A stretch of 64,000 bases of DNA, taken from the NCBI GenBank assembly GCA_902764915.1, contig CACWXY010000015.1:1-64000 (forward strand). Direction: 5' to 3'. The notes beneath the pieces are model-generated. The model saw only the letters and a list, made by a program, of their open reading frames with translations. It was not told the origin of the DNA and made no database searches. Of this stretch, positions 1 through 7,411 are shown one piece after another. Each line of letters starts with the position of its first letter. Position 1 is the first letter of the stretch. The translations under genes were made by a program, and so were the position numbers. This DNA is from an uncultured Eubacteriales bacterium. Its GTDB lineage: Bacteria; Bacillota; Clostridia; Christensenellales; Aristaeellaceae.

Positions 1-144
1 TTCTTCAAGCTGTTTCTTCTTTCGTGCCTGGCGTGGATTGGATAAATGCTGAATATGTGTCGCACAAAAAAGTTATTAACGTACCCGGGAAAGACAGTTT
101 AAAAAGGCAGTAAGACATGTTCCAGTTTTTTGACGGAACAATCA

Positions 145-974
145 ATGAAGCAGCATGCGAACAGAGAATATGATGAATGGCAGCAGCACAGGGAAGAGAA
201 CGCGAAAAAACCTATTCTGAGACTGAACATCCGCCAGTGCCTATGTACTGCCCAGGATATGACCACCGGAAGAGAAGCATCCGCTTCGTCCGCACATATT
301 TGCATGATGAAATGCCAGTATACTGGCAGGCTGCAGCACAAAGGGATACAATTCCGGCTGAAGATAAGCGCTATAAAGAACTCGGCTATTGACAAAAGCC
401 AGGGACAAGTGGAAAGAAGACATACCCTAATGTTTTCTCTCTGCTGAATCATGATTCTGAAAAAATCCAGGCGAAATCCCTCTGGCTGCTTGGTGAAATG
501 GGCTATGCCGATCCTCAGGCTGTTCAGAACGCGGTTCCGATCATGGCTCCCTTTCTGAATAGCCCTGCACCGCATCTGCGGGAGCATGCCGTCAATCCAA
601 TCGGACGGATCGGACGCAGTAACTGTCATCCGATCCAGCCAAATTGGCAGGAGCTGTTCCGCTTTGCTTCTGATGAAGATGCAAAAGTCAGGCTGAGTTT
701 TATCTGGGCATCTGAGAACATCGCAACCAATACACCGGATATTTTTGAAAACAAGATGCCCGTATATGCAGTATTGCTATATAATGCAGCTGATAAAGTC
801 CGCATGGAAGCGCCTGAGATCTTTCGCGTTCTCGGCAAGCGCAGACCGGAATTCGTCAGACCGTTCATGGAGGTACTTCGAAGAATATCGGAAACGGACA
901 GCAACCGCGTTGTAAGAATCCACTGTCAGGGTGCGATCAAGGCTGCATCATCCATTCCAATCATTCTGAAATAA
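145..974 (+). pseudogene. Disrupted HEAT-repeat-like (DNA alkylation repair-like) protein
   Basis: The open part (in frame from about 393 to 974, first internal ATG at 498) has helical repeats of the HEAT/ARM kind, with stretches such as AKSLWLLGEMGYADPQAV and HLREHAVNPIGRIGRSN. The same frame is readable upstream to an ATG at 177 but is cut by a TGA at 390-392. Reading further upstream, the likely N-terminus starting at ATG 145 (MKQHANREYDEWQQHREEN) is in another frame. The two frames join at a run of six A at about 203-208, where a one-base change would restore continuity (NAKK then TYSETEHPP). So at least two lesions are visible: a homopolymer frameshift and an in-frame stop. TGA ends many intact genes in this window, so recoding is not the explanation. 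The function of the intact relative is unknown to me. A sequencing error at the A run remains possible; the TGA is harder to explain that way. Confidence 0.55.
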
Positions 975-991
975 AAAACTTCGGACGGGTA

Positions 992-1022
992 TTGACTCTC
1001 ACACTGTGTCAGGGATTAGACT
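992..1022 (+). promoter_or_regulatory. MerR-type promoter with 19-bp spacer and dyad operator
   Basis: A TTGACT -35 box (992-997) and a TAGACT -10 box (1017-1022) are separated by 19 bp, the overlong spacing typical of promoters activated by MerR-family proteins. The spacer carries a short dyad, ACAC-T-GTGT, at 1001-1009, centred between the boxes. It sits about 40 bp before the MerR gene, so autoregulation is the natural reading. Confidence 0.75.
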
Positions 1023-1064
1023 CTTGGCGAGCTCAGAAACACCATCCATGGAGGGGAACAGCAA

Positions 1065-1868
1065 ATGCTGAAGATCGGAGATTTTTCAAAGCTTTCCAGA
1101 GTAAGCATCAGAATGCTTCGCCATTACGATGACATTGGACTGCTGAAGCCTGCTGACACCGATGCCTTTACCGGCTATCGGTATTACCGGGAAGATCAAC
1201 TGCTCATCATGGGGAGGATCACCGCCCTGAAAGATATGGGCTTTGCCCTGGCGGACATCATCCGAATCCTGGAAATATACGATGACCGGGATCAGCTGGA
1301 TGCGTTTCTGTCCGTCCGGGAAGAAGAACTGTCCAAGCTGTCAAAGGAAACGGAGTACAGGCTGATGCTTCTGGAAACAGCCAGAAAACGGCTGAGAGAG
1401 GAGCAGAATATGAACTATGACGTTACGATCAGGACGATTCCGGAACGGTATGCGGCCACAGTGCAGATGGTCGTCCCGCATTATGAGGACGAAGGCATGC
1501 TCTGGCACATGATGACCGAGATCCAAACACCGCTGATCCCCGCAGAGCCCTGCCTGGCGGCAGCGACGTTCCTGGATAAGGAATACAAGGAAGAAAACGT
1601 GGAGATTATGGTATCCATGACCGTCAAGGGGACCTATGAGGATACGGAGCATGTGAAGTTCAAGACGCTTCCGTCGGTCAAGGTCGCCAGCTGTGTAATC
1701 AAGGGAAGCTATGCCCAGATGGGGGATGCGACTGCTGCTGTTGCTGCATGGATCAGTGATAATGGCTGCCATGTAAACGGGCCCATGTTCAACATCTATC
1801 ATGTCAGTCCCAACGAAACCCAGAATCCCGATGAATATGTGACGGAGCTTTGTTTTCCGATAGAATAA
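1065..1868 (+). CDS. MerR-family regulator with GyrI-like effector domain
   Basis: The first about 70 residues form a MerR winged helix (MLKIGDFSKLSRVSIRMLRH, then HYDDIGLLKP and YRYYREDQL). A coiled-coil linker follows (about 75-118, FLSVREEELSKL), and then a GyrI/BmrR-like effector-binding domain from about 120 to the end at 267 residues. Family members twist an overlong promoter spacer after binding a hydrophobic or cationic drug; the ligand here is unknown. The ATG at 1065 has GGAGGGGA a few bases upstream. The promoter at 992-1022 has the matching 19-bp spacer, so the protein probably controls itself and perhaps the acetyltransferase and TfoX-like genes downstream, although a terminator-like hairpin (1873-1906) separates them. 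Confidence 0.9.
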   Translation: MLKIGDFSKLSRVSIRMLRHYDDIGLLKPADTDAFTGYRYYREDQLLIMGRITALKDMGFALADIIRILEIYDDRDQLDAFLSVREEELSKLSKETEYRLMLLETARKRLREEQNMNYDVTIRTIPERYAATVQMVVPHYEDEGMLWHMMTEIQTPLIPAEPCLAAATFLDKEYKEENVEIMVSMTVKGTYEDTEHVKFKTLPSVKVASCVIKGSYAQMGDATAAVAAWISDNGCHVNGPMFNIYHVSPNETQNPDEYVTELCFPIE

Positions 1869-1872
1869 AAAA

Positions 1873-1910
1873 GGCCCGCCAGGGAGCGCGATGTTCCCTG
1901 GCGGCCTCTT
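1873..1910 (+). terminator. Hairpin terminator after MerR gene
   Basis: A perfect 10-bp stem (1876-1885 with 1895-1904, CCGCCAGGGA/TCCCTGGCGG) is extended by two G-C pairs beyond a bulged C and followed by a short T-rich tail (TCTT). It starts five bases after the MerR stop codon and lies just before the ribosome binding site of the next gene, so it may attenuate rather than fully stop transcription. Confidence 0.6.
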
Positions 1911-1924
1911 CAGGAGGGTACAGG

Positions 1925-2671
1925 ATGGAATACATACGTGTAACAAGGGAAAATATCGATCAGGAGCATATCTGCTGCGCTATTTCGAATAATAAGGATG
2001 CACAGGTGGCATCCAAGAAAGCATGGCTGCGTGACCGGTTTGAGGATGGGCTGGTGTTTCTGAAAAGTGTTGCGCGGGGGAAATGCTTTATTGAGTATAT
2101 TCCAGCGGAAAACGCATGGAACCCTATCCATGCAGAAGGCTTTATGTACATCGACTGCTTATGGGTTTCCGGTTCTTTCAAGGGGCACGGATATTCCAAT
2201 GATCTGCTGGAAGCCTGTATCCAGGACAGTAAGGACAAGGGAAAAAAGGGTCTGTGCATCCTCAGCGCCGCTAAAAAGAAACCCTTTCTTGCCGATCCCC
2301 AGTATCTCAAGCATAAGGGGTTTTCCGTCAGCGATGAGGCGGATAACGGCATTCAGCTATGGTATCTGCCATTCTCTTCGGATGCGCAGCCTCCGGTATT
2401 CAAGGAGTGCGCAAGGCATCCGCACATTCACGAAGCCGGCTATACCCTGTATTACACAAGCCAGTGTCCCTTCAACGCGAAATATGTACCCATCATCGAG
2501 CAAACCGCCAAAGAGCATGGAATACCATTCAGAGCCGTTCATATTGAAAGCAGGGAAGAAGCCAGAAACGCTCCCTCACCTGTCACAACGTATGCTTTGT
2601 TCTGTGATGGACAGTATTTGACAAATGAACAGATGAACGCCGCCAGGTTCCTGAAACTGACAGCAAGATAG
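1925..2671 (+). CDS. GNAT acetyltransferase fused to YoaP-like thioredoxin-fold domain
   Basis: The 248-residue protein begins with a GNAT fold (about 1-150; acetyl-CoA loop region near FMYIDCLWVSGSFKGHGYSN). It ends with a YoaP-type C-terminal domain in which TLYYTSQCPFNAKYV resembles the first strand, cysteine and helix of a thioredoxin fold. The same two-domain arrangement is known from the Bacillus YoaP family, whose substrate is not established. The start at 1925 is preferred because AGGAGG lies at 1912-1917; reading could extend to 1850, but that would overlap the preceding gene and its terminator. Only one cysteine of the usual CxxC pair is present (CPFN), so disulfide exchange chemistry is doubtful. 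Confidence 0.82.
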   Translation: MEYIRVTRENIDQEHICCAISNNKDAQVASKKAWLRDRFEDGLVFLKSVARGKCFIEYIPAENAWNPIHAEGFMYIDCLWVSGSFKGHGYSNDLLEACIQDSKDKGKKGLCILSAAKKKPFLADPQYLKHKGFSVSDEADNGIQLWYLPFSSDAQPPVFKECARHPHIHEAGYTLYYTSQCPFNAKYVPIIEQTAKEHGIPFRAVHIESREEARNAPSPVTTYALFCDGQYLTNEQMNAARFLKLTAR

Positions 2672-2734
2672 CCCTGGATTTGCTCAGGCATTTGTGAAAA
2701 TCGATATCGACTCATGCATGAAGGAGAAAGCGAC

Positions 2735-3052
2735 ATGGCATCCAGCCGCGCATACCTGGATTTCATTCTGGAACAGCTGTCAGGGATTGACCGGATCACC
2801 TATAAGCAGATGATGGGAGAATACATCCTGTATATGAACGGCAGAATCATCGGCGGCATCTATGATGATCGTTTCCTGGTTAAGCCGACCAGGTCAGCCA
2901 GAGCAATGATGCCGCATGCTGATATGGAACTTCCCTATGAAGGCGCAAAAGAAATGCTGCTGGTTGACAATGTCGACAGCAGAAATTTTCTCTCACGGCT
3001 GCTGACAGCAATGTATGACGAACTGCCAGTCCCGAAACCGAAGAAATGGTGA
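2735..3052 (+). CDS. TfoX N-terminal-domain protein
   Basis: This 105-residue protein matches the TfoX/Sxy N-terminal domain: DFILEQLSGIDRITYKQMMG, then YILYMNGRIIGGIYDD, and a C-terminal LP-rich tail (ELPVPKPKKW). In Gammaproteobacteria TfoX regulates competence. In Clostridia, stand-alone N-terminal domains are common near MerR regulators and have no established role. The start at 2735 is chosen over the in-frame ATG at 2714 because AAGGAG at 2720-2725 has the right spacing. The gene follows the GNAT-YoaP gene by 63 bp and may share its transcript. Confidence 0.82.
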   Translation: MASSRAYLDFILEQLSGIDRITYKQMMGEYILYMNGRIIGGIYDDRFLVKPTRSARAMMPHADMELPYEGAKEMLLVDNVDSRNFLSRLLTAMYDELPVPKPKKW

Positions 3053-3103
3053 GAGAATAAACCGCATCCTGCTTACGCACGGCGTTTTTCAGGAGGCAAT
3101 TTT

Positions 3104-3176
3104 CAATTGTCCATGCAGATAATGGACAATTGCCGGTTTCACGTTTCCCTCTGCACATGCTGCAGTATGTGCAGAG
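3104..3176. terminator. Two consecutive perfect hairpins between convergent genes
   Basis: The first stem pairs 3104-3114 (CAATTGTCCAT) with 3122-3132 over a 7-base loop. The second pairs 3149-3158 (CTCTGCACAT) with 3167-3176 over an 8-base loop. Both are perfect. They lie between the plus-strand TfoX-like gene and the minus-strand mutarotase gene, so they probably end transcripts from both sides, although neither has a strong T tract. Confidence 0.5.
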
Positions 3177-3217
3177 CAATGCAGCAGGGAATCACACCTT
3201 GTCGCTTTTTCTCTCCT

Positions 3218-4147
3218 TCAGTTCGGTATAAATGTATAGGAAAGCTCTGTCTGAAGCGTCTCCCCCGGCTGGATTTCCAGAAGTCCGGACGTTTCCGCAT
3301 GCATACACAGGTTCGGTGCATCGGTAATCCACGACTGAGGCTCTGGACATACAAAGTGCCTGCCTCCGCCTCCGTTCCACAGCATTACAAAGCGAAAAGA
3401 CTTATCCATCCGGCATTTCCATACGCCCTGCGGCTTTCTCAGACTCACCTCGCTTCCAGGTACGCATTCCAGCAGTGCTGAAATCGGCTCCCGGTCCGGA
3501 TCCAGGCTTCCCGCTCTGAGCGCATCCAGAAGTCGTGAATGCTCCAGGGTCTGCCCGGTCGGAAGCAGACGTGCCGGATCCACCAGCCACTGCCGGATCA
3601 CCGGAATCTTCAGACTGCATGCCGAATCACGGTGCAGTCCAAGAGCGGCATGAATGCCCAGTCCGCAGGGCATTGGCTGTCCGCTTCCGTTGACGATTCT
3701 GACTGTACAGCAAAGTCCCTGTGCGCTCAGAGTGTACCGCCTTTCCACCGTAAAAGGATATGGAAAGGAGAGATACGGGTGGTCTGCATCCGCGCTGTAG
3801 ACAAACGTGCCTTCCCCCGCCCAGGCAAACGGAGTTCGATGAAGAAATCCATGAATATGATTGTTCCGCTCCGGTTCATTGATTGGAAAACGGTATTCCC
3901 GGCCATGAAACAGAAACCGGCCGTCACGCACACGGTTGGGCGGGAACAGCAGCGGCAGGCCGAAGACATTACTTCCTTCGCGGAGTTCCCTGCCATTCTC
4001 TGGCACGCGCAGCAGCTGATCACCGGAAGGAAGATGAACCAGAGAAATGCAGTTCGCCCCTGCGTCCGGTATAATAACGGCTTCATATTCCCGGTTTCTC
4101 AGCACAATCGCTGATTCCGTGCTCCATTGTATACGCTCGCTTGTCAT
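3218..4147 (-). CDS. Aldose 1-epimerase (galactose mutarotase-like)
   Basis: The 309-residue protein has the galactose-mutarotase beta-sandwich pattern. GLPLLFPPNRVRDGRF carries the NR substrate-binding element, NNHIHGFLHRTPF supplies the first catalytic-type histidine, and GLGIHAALGL gives a later histidine in the substrate pocket. It would interconvert alpha and beta anomers of a free or phosphorylated sugar in the cytoplasm. The ATG at 4147 is preferred over a TTG at 4165 because GGAGAG sits six bases before it. It is the last gene of the long sugar operon, 62 bp after the isomerase-like gene, with a hairpin between them. Confidence 0.85.
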   Translation of the reverse strand: MTSERIQWSTESAIVLRNREYEAVIIPDAGANCISLVHLPSGDQLLRVPENGRELREGSNVFGLPLLFPPNRVRDGRFLFHGREYRFPINEPERNNHIHGFLHRTPFAWAGEGTFVYSADADHPYLSFPYPFTVERRYTLSAQGLCCTVRIVNGSGQPMPCGLGIHAALGLHRDSACSLKIPVIRQWLVDPARLLPTGQTLEHSRLLDALRAGSLDPDREPISALLECVPGSEVSLRKPQGVWKCRMDKSFRFVMLWNGGGGRHFVCPEPQSWITDAPNLCMHAETSGLLEIQPGETLQTELSYTFIPN

Positions 4148-4165
4148 ACGAATCTCTCCAGACAA

Positions 4166-4193
4166 GCGCCCCTTTCCTTTCGGAAAGGGGCGC
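4166..4193. terminator. 12-bp perfect hairpin between isomerase-like and mutarotase genes
   Basis: GCGCCCCTTTCC (4166-4177) pairs perfectly with 4182-4193 around a TTTC loop. A T-rich run follows on the plus strand (CTTTTCT), while the minus-strand exit is only weakly T-rich. In the operon direction it more likely reduces or stabilises the message than stops it completely. Confidence 0.5.
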
Positions 4194-4209
4194 GCTTTTC
4201 TGTTTCCAT

Positions 4210-6012
4210 TTATCGCTTCAGCAGCGTCTTATGCACAGTTACGGAACCGATTCCCAGGTTCTCAATCGTATACTTGCCAAGCGAGGCAGGGATGACGGCG
4301 ATATCCAGGGAATGGAGCACGTAGGATTTGGACGGATCCTCGACAGAGGCAATGCGCACTTTTTCCCCATCCACAAGGGCAAGCACATGGAACAGACCGT
4401 CCGTATCATCTTCCACCCGATCCCAGAAGATCAGGTGACGAAGAGAAAAGTACAGAAGGTCATGCTCGCCGACAACCTCTTCCTTCCAGGGATGTCCATT
4501 CGCATCAACGCCTTCCCGGATAACGCCCCCATGATTCACTAGGTTCTCGCGAACCCATTCGGCGGTACGCTCCGGATGAATGACCCGGCTGCCCATTTTC
4601 AGGTGAATCGGACGCGGCATGCCGGTCTGCGGATCAATCCGCTGATAATCATACAGTTTATAGGTATAGGAACCAACTGTCAGACTGCCGATTTCGAGAA
4701 TCACCTGGTTGCGACCGGACGCATGCACAGTCCCCGCCGGAATCATCACCTGGGTCCCCGGAACCGACGGAACCGCGTTGATATACTTCTCATATTCGAT
4801 CAGTTCATGGGTCTTCTCCGCCTTGCGCGCTTCCGCAAAGAACGCATCACAGCTGTTTTCTTCCTTAAATCCCAGATAGGTCTTCGCTCCCTGCGCAGTT
4901 ACACAGACATAATAGCTCTCATCCTGGCGACCCAGTTCATTGTGATTCTTCATCACATACGCGGCATCCGGATGGCACTGGATTGACATGTTTCCATTGG
5001 CATGATAGGTATCATCATAATTGAACCGGATGGGGAAATACCCGCCAAACTGCTCATACGCCTGATGTCCCAGCAGTTTTTCGCCCATGGCCTGCACAAA
5101 CGTAAAGAATGGCGCTTCAAACTCTTTCCCGTCCATCTTGGCAACAATGGATACTTCCATGGGAATCATGTCAAATACCCACGCGCAGTTTTTCATTTCC
5201 TTGGGCAGGTGACGCAGATTGTAGATATAGAACCCGCCCCAGACACCTTCCAGATACACCGGGCGGCAGCGGAACGGTGCGGAGCACAGTTCCGTAAACA
5301 TGCTCTTCATTTCCGCAAAGGTCACCATCTGCATTTCTTCAGGAACATCTGCCGTAATATAGTACTGGATATTCTCGTCGCGGATCAGCTGCCAGCGCAG
5401 AGCAATGGCATTCTCAAAATCAACATAGTAATTCCTGCGCATCAGCAGAGAATACGGCAGATCTTTCCCGCCGCCCACATTGCGCACATGCCCATACTTG
5501 AAGTTCAGGGCTGCCGTTCGCGGTGTCACATCCACCCAGATCCGGATGTCATAGCTGCTCTGCAGTTCCGCTGTCAGGGCGCCCTGCCCGATCACCAGCA
5601 TACCGCGGCCTGCCTGGAGCCGATTTTTCAGGTCCATAACTTTTTCCGGCACCTGCAGTCCGGCATACCCACCCTCATACCGGCGTCCATACAGAAGCAC
5701 CGGGTCTTCTTCTCTGTCTTCCGGCAGGTAAGGCAGGAGCATTTCCTCAATCGCATCCGCATCCTTCAGAAGCGATGCAGCATCCACACAGGTATAGACA
5801 GTGCTGCCGCTTACCTGCCGGAGTACATTGCGCAGGATACGCAGGTCAGCCCCCGGATATGCGTCAATGCCGACATTCTTCCCTTCACTCAGAAGGGCCA
5901 TGATTTTCTTGGCTACAGCTATCACGCCGCGCACCGGCTTCACATGCTCTCCCGAAATCACATTGACTGCCTCATGATCGACATAAGGGTAGGGATGAAA
6001 CATAAAACTCAT
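4210..6012 (-). CDS. Class I mannose-6-phosphate isomerase-like protein with N-terminal extension
   Basis: The C-terminal part of this 600-residue protein has two cupin metal-ligand blocks: MSIQCHPDAAYV (residues about 342-353) and IPAGTVHASGRNQVILE (about 424-440). These match the zinc site of type I phosphomannose isomerases, which interconvert mannose 6-phosphate and fructose 6-phosphate. Such enzymes usually have about 300-400 residues. Here the first about 220 residues are extra; they contain AKKIMALLSEGKNVGIDAYP and GMLVIGQGAL, faintly like a degenerate nucleotide-kinase fold, but I cannot assign them. The start overlaps the stop of the membrane-protein gene by 4 bp (ATGA), indicating translational coupling. 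The true substrate may be another hexose phosphate produced by the locus. Confidence 0.75.
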   Translation of the reverse strand: MSFMFHPYPYVDHEAVNVISGEHVKPVRGVIAVAKKIMALLSEGKNVGIDAYPGADLRILRNVLRQVSGSTVYTCVDAASLLKDADAIEEMLLPYLPEDREEDPVLLYGRRYEGGYAGLQVPEKVMDLKNRLQAGRGMLVIGQGALTAELQSSYDIRIWVDVTPRTAALNFKYGHVRNVGGGKDLPYSLLMRRNYYVDFENAIALRWQLIRDENIQYYITADVPEEMQMVTFAEMKSMFTELCSAPFRCRPVYLEGVWGGFYIYNLRHLPKEMKNCAWVFDMIPMEVSIVAKMDGKEFEAPFFTFVQAMGEKLLGHQAYEQFGGYFPIRFNYDDTYHANGNMSIQCHPDAAYVMKNHNELGRQDESYYVCVTAQGAKTYLGFKEENSCDAFFAEARKAEKTHELIEYEKYINAVPSVPGTQVMIPAGTVHASGRNQVILEIGSLTVGSYTYKLYDYQRIDPQTGMPRPIHLKMGSRVIHPERTAEWVRENLVNHGGVIREGVDANGHPWKEEVVGEHDLLYFSLRHLIFWDRVEDDTDGLFHVLALVDGEKVRIASVEDPSKSYVLHSLDIAVIPASLGKYTIENLGIGSVTVHKTLLKR

Positions 6013-6566
6013 GCTGATTCGCTCCTTTTTTCTACAAATGTCTTTTCACCGGAAGACTCCGTCCGGCGATCCAGACGGATCATGCCGACCACGGCACTGA
6101 GGAGGAGAAAACTCTCATTGAGCGTTCCCCACACGGAGCCATTGAGTGCCACATTCATCAGGAACATCACGGAAACAGGAATGGAGACCAGACGTGTAAT
6201 CCGGGGAATCCCCATCCAGAATACAATGATGCACGCAAGCGACCCGATCGCTACCAGACTGCTCGTCCAGTCTTTCCATGCCATCAGGCTCAACCCCAGG
6301 CTGCTGCCCAGGAATATCCACAGCCATGCCTTATGTCGTGCCCACGCATGGTTCTGGCACAACAGCACACCGGAGCGTACCAGGGCCACCACGGTCACAA
6401 CAGCCACGGAATAAGCGCCGAGAAACAGATAATGCACGATCCACAGCGCATCCGATATCAGCTTCCAGATCAGCATCTTCCGGTTTTCCTTCTGCTGATA
6501 GATAACTGCCGTGGTTACAATTCCCAGAACGCCAAACACATTTGCCCAGACTGCAGTATTCATCAT
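6009..6566 (-). CDS. YgjV-family inner membrane protein
   Basis: About 185 residues with five or six hydrophobic segments match the YgjV family (N-terminal NVFGVLGIVTTAVIYQQKENRKML, then ISDALWIVHYLFLGAYSVAV and repeated small helices). No function is established for the family. A transporter or membrane-sensor role is only a guess, but its placement between a sugar kinase and an isomerase gene, with 4-bp overlaps on both sides, ties it to sugar metabolism here. The start at 6566 (ATGA overlap with the ROK gene) is chosen over a TTG at 6575; the next ATG at 6563 is also possible. Confidence 0.8.
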   Translation of the reverse strand: MMNTAVWANVFGVLGIVTTAVIYQQKENRKMLIWKLISDALWIVHYLFLGAYSVAVVTVVALVRSGVLLCQNHAWARHKAWLWIFLGSSLGLSLMAWKDWTSSLVAIGSLACIIVFWMGIPRITRLVSIPVSVMFLMNVALNGSVWGTLNESFLLLSAVVGMIRLDRRTESSGEKTFVEKRSESA

Positions 6567-7393
6567 ATTTTCCAAACCTGCTCACAGCAGGCCTGTCCAT
6601 GGACCGCGAAATACCCGGCTCCCCGCAGTGCCGCATCGTCAAGATGCGCAGAGACTGTCCACGGGACCTGGGTATCCAGATGAAACAGATCCGCACTCTT
6701 GGCAATCTGCCCGCCCAGCACAAGGCTGTCACAGCCAAGCCTGGGCAGCACATGGCGAAGAAGAGAGGAAAGATACGCGCCGGTCCGTTCAAATGCGTCC
6801 GCAGCCTTTCCATCCCCTGCCCGCGCTGATTCCGCGATCTCCCGAATCGGCACTTTTCTTCCATACGCACCTTGTATCGCCCGGGTGGACACATAGTCTT
6901 CCGCAATCCCATCCTTCCAGGGCATATTCCAGAGTGTGAAAGCCGGTGTGCGCTTTTCGTTGACGCATACACGCGCATCCCTCATGAAGGCAAAGCCAAG
7001 ACCCGTACCCAGCATAATACAGCACGGCGCCGCGTAGTCCCGCATCTTTCCATCCCATTTTTCTCCCAGCATGAACGCCGTTGAATCATGAAGAAAGGTC
7101 ACTTCCATCCCCGCCTGTTCAAACGGAGGACGGAGAGAACGCTGGTAAATGGCAGGAAACTTATGCTGCATCAGACTGACAGCATGCTCGAAATCAAACG
7201 GGCCGGGAATGGAGACACAGGCCCTGCGGCTCTGATCTTCCGTATTGCCTATCACCTGCGCAAGCACTGCACAGAACGCCTCATACGTCTGCGCATCGGA
7301 CGGAACCTGTCCTGTCGTATGCTCCTGCACACGGCCTTCTGCATCCGTGCACGCATACTTGATAAAGGTGCCGCCGATATCCATAACAAGCAT
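6563..7393 (-). CDS. ROK-family sugar kinase-like protein
   Basis: The protein opens with the ROK ATP-binding motif MLVMDIGGTFIKYACTD, has LHDSTAFMLGEKWDG at the position of the usual catalytic Asp region, and LGTGLGFAFM as the second phosphate loop. At 276 residues it is slightly short for the family (about 290-320). The typical ROK zinc-binding cysteine cluster is not evident. It presumably phosphorylates a hexose imported by the upstream ABC transporter. It follows the GH39-like gene by 18 bp and overlaps the YgjV gene, so it belongs to the same transcript. Confidence 0.8.
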   Translation of the reverse strand: MLVMDIGGTFIKYACTDAEGRVQEHTTGQVPSDAQTYEAFCAVLAQVIGNTEDQSRRACVSIPGPFDFEHAVSLMQHKFPAIYQRSLRPPFEQAGMEVTFLHDSTAFMLGEKWDGKMRDYAAPCCIMLGTGLGFAFMRDARVCVNEKRTPAFTLWNMPWKDGIAEDYVSTRAIQGAYGRKVPIREIAESARAGDGKAADAFERTGAYLSSLLRHVLPRLGCDSLVLGGQIAKSADLFHLDTQVPWTVSAHLDDAALRGAGYFAVHGQACCEQVWKI

Positions 7394-7411
7394 TCCAATG
7401 CCTCCCGCCGT

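Noticed and set aside
1-72. Minus-strand stretch reading HIQHLSNPRQARKKKQ, reminiscent of ISAs1-type transposase N-termini
   Set aside because: It has no start codon, an upstream stop, and only about 24 codons before the window edge. Too little to call an insertion sequence.
390-392. TGA as a sense codon (recoding) in the HEAT-like gene
   Set aside because: Many intact genes in the window end with TGA and no others contain it internally.
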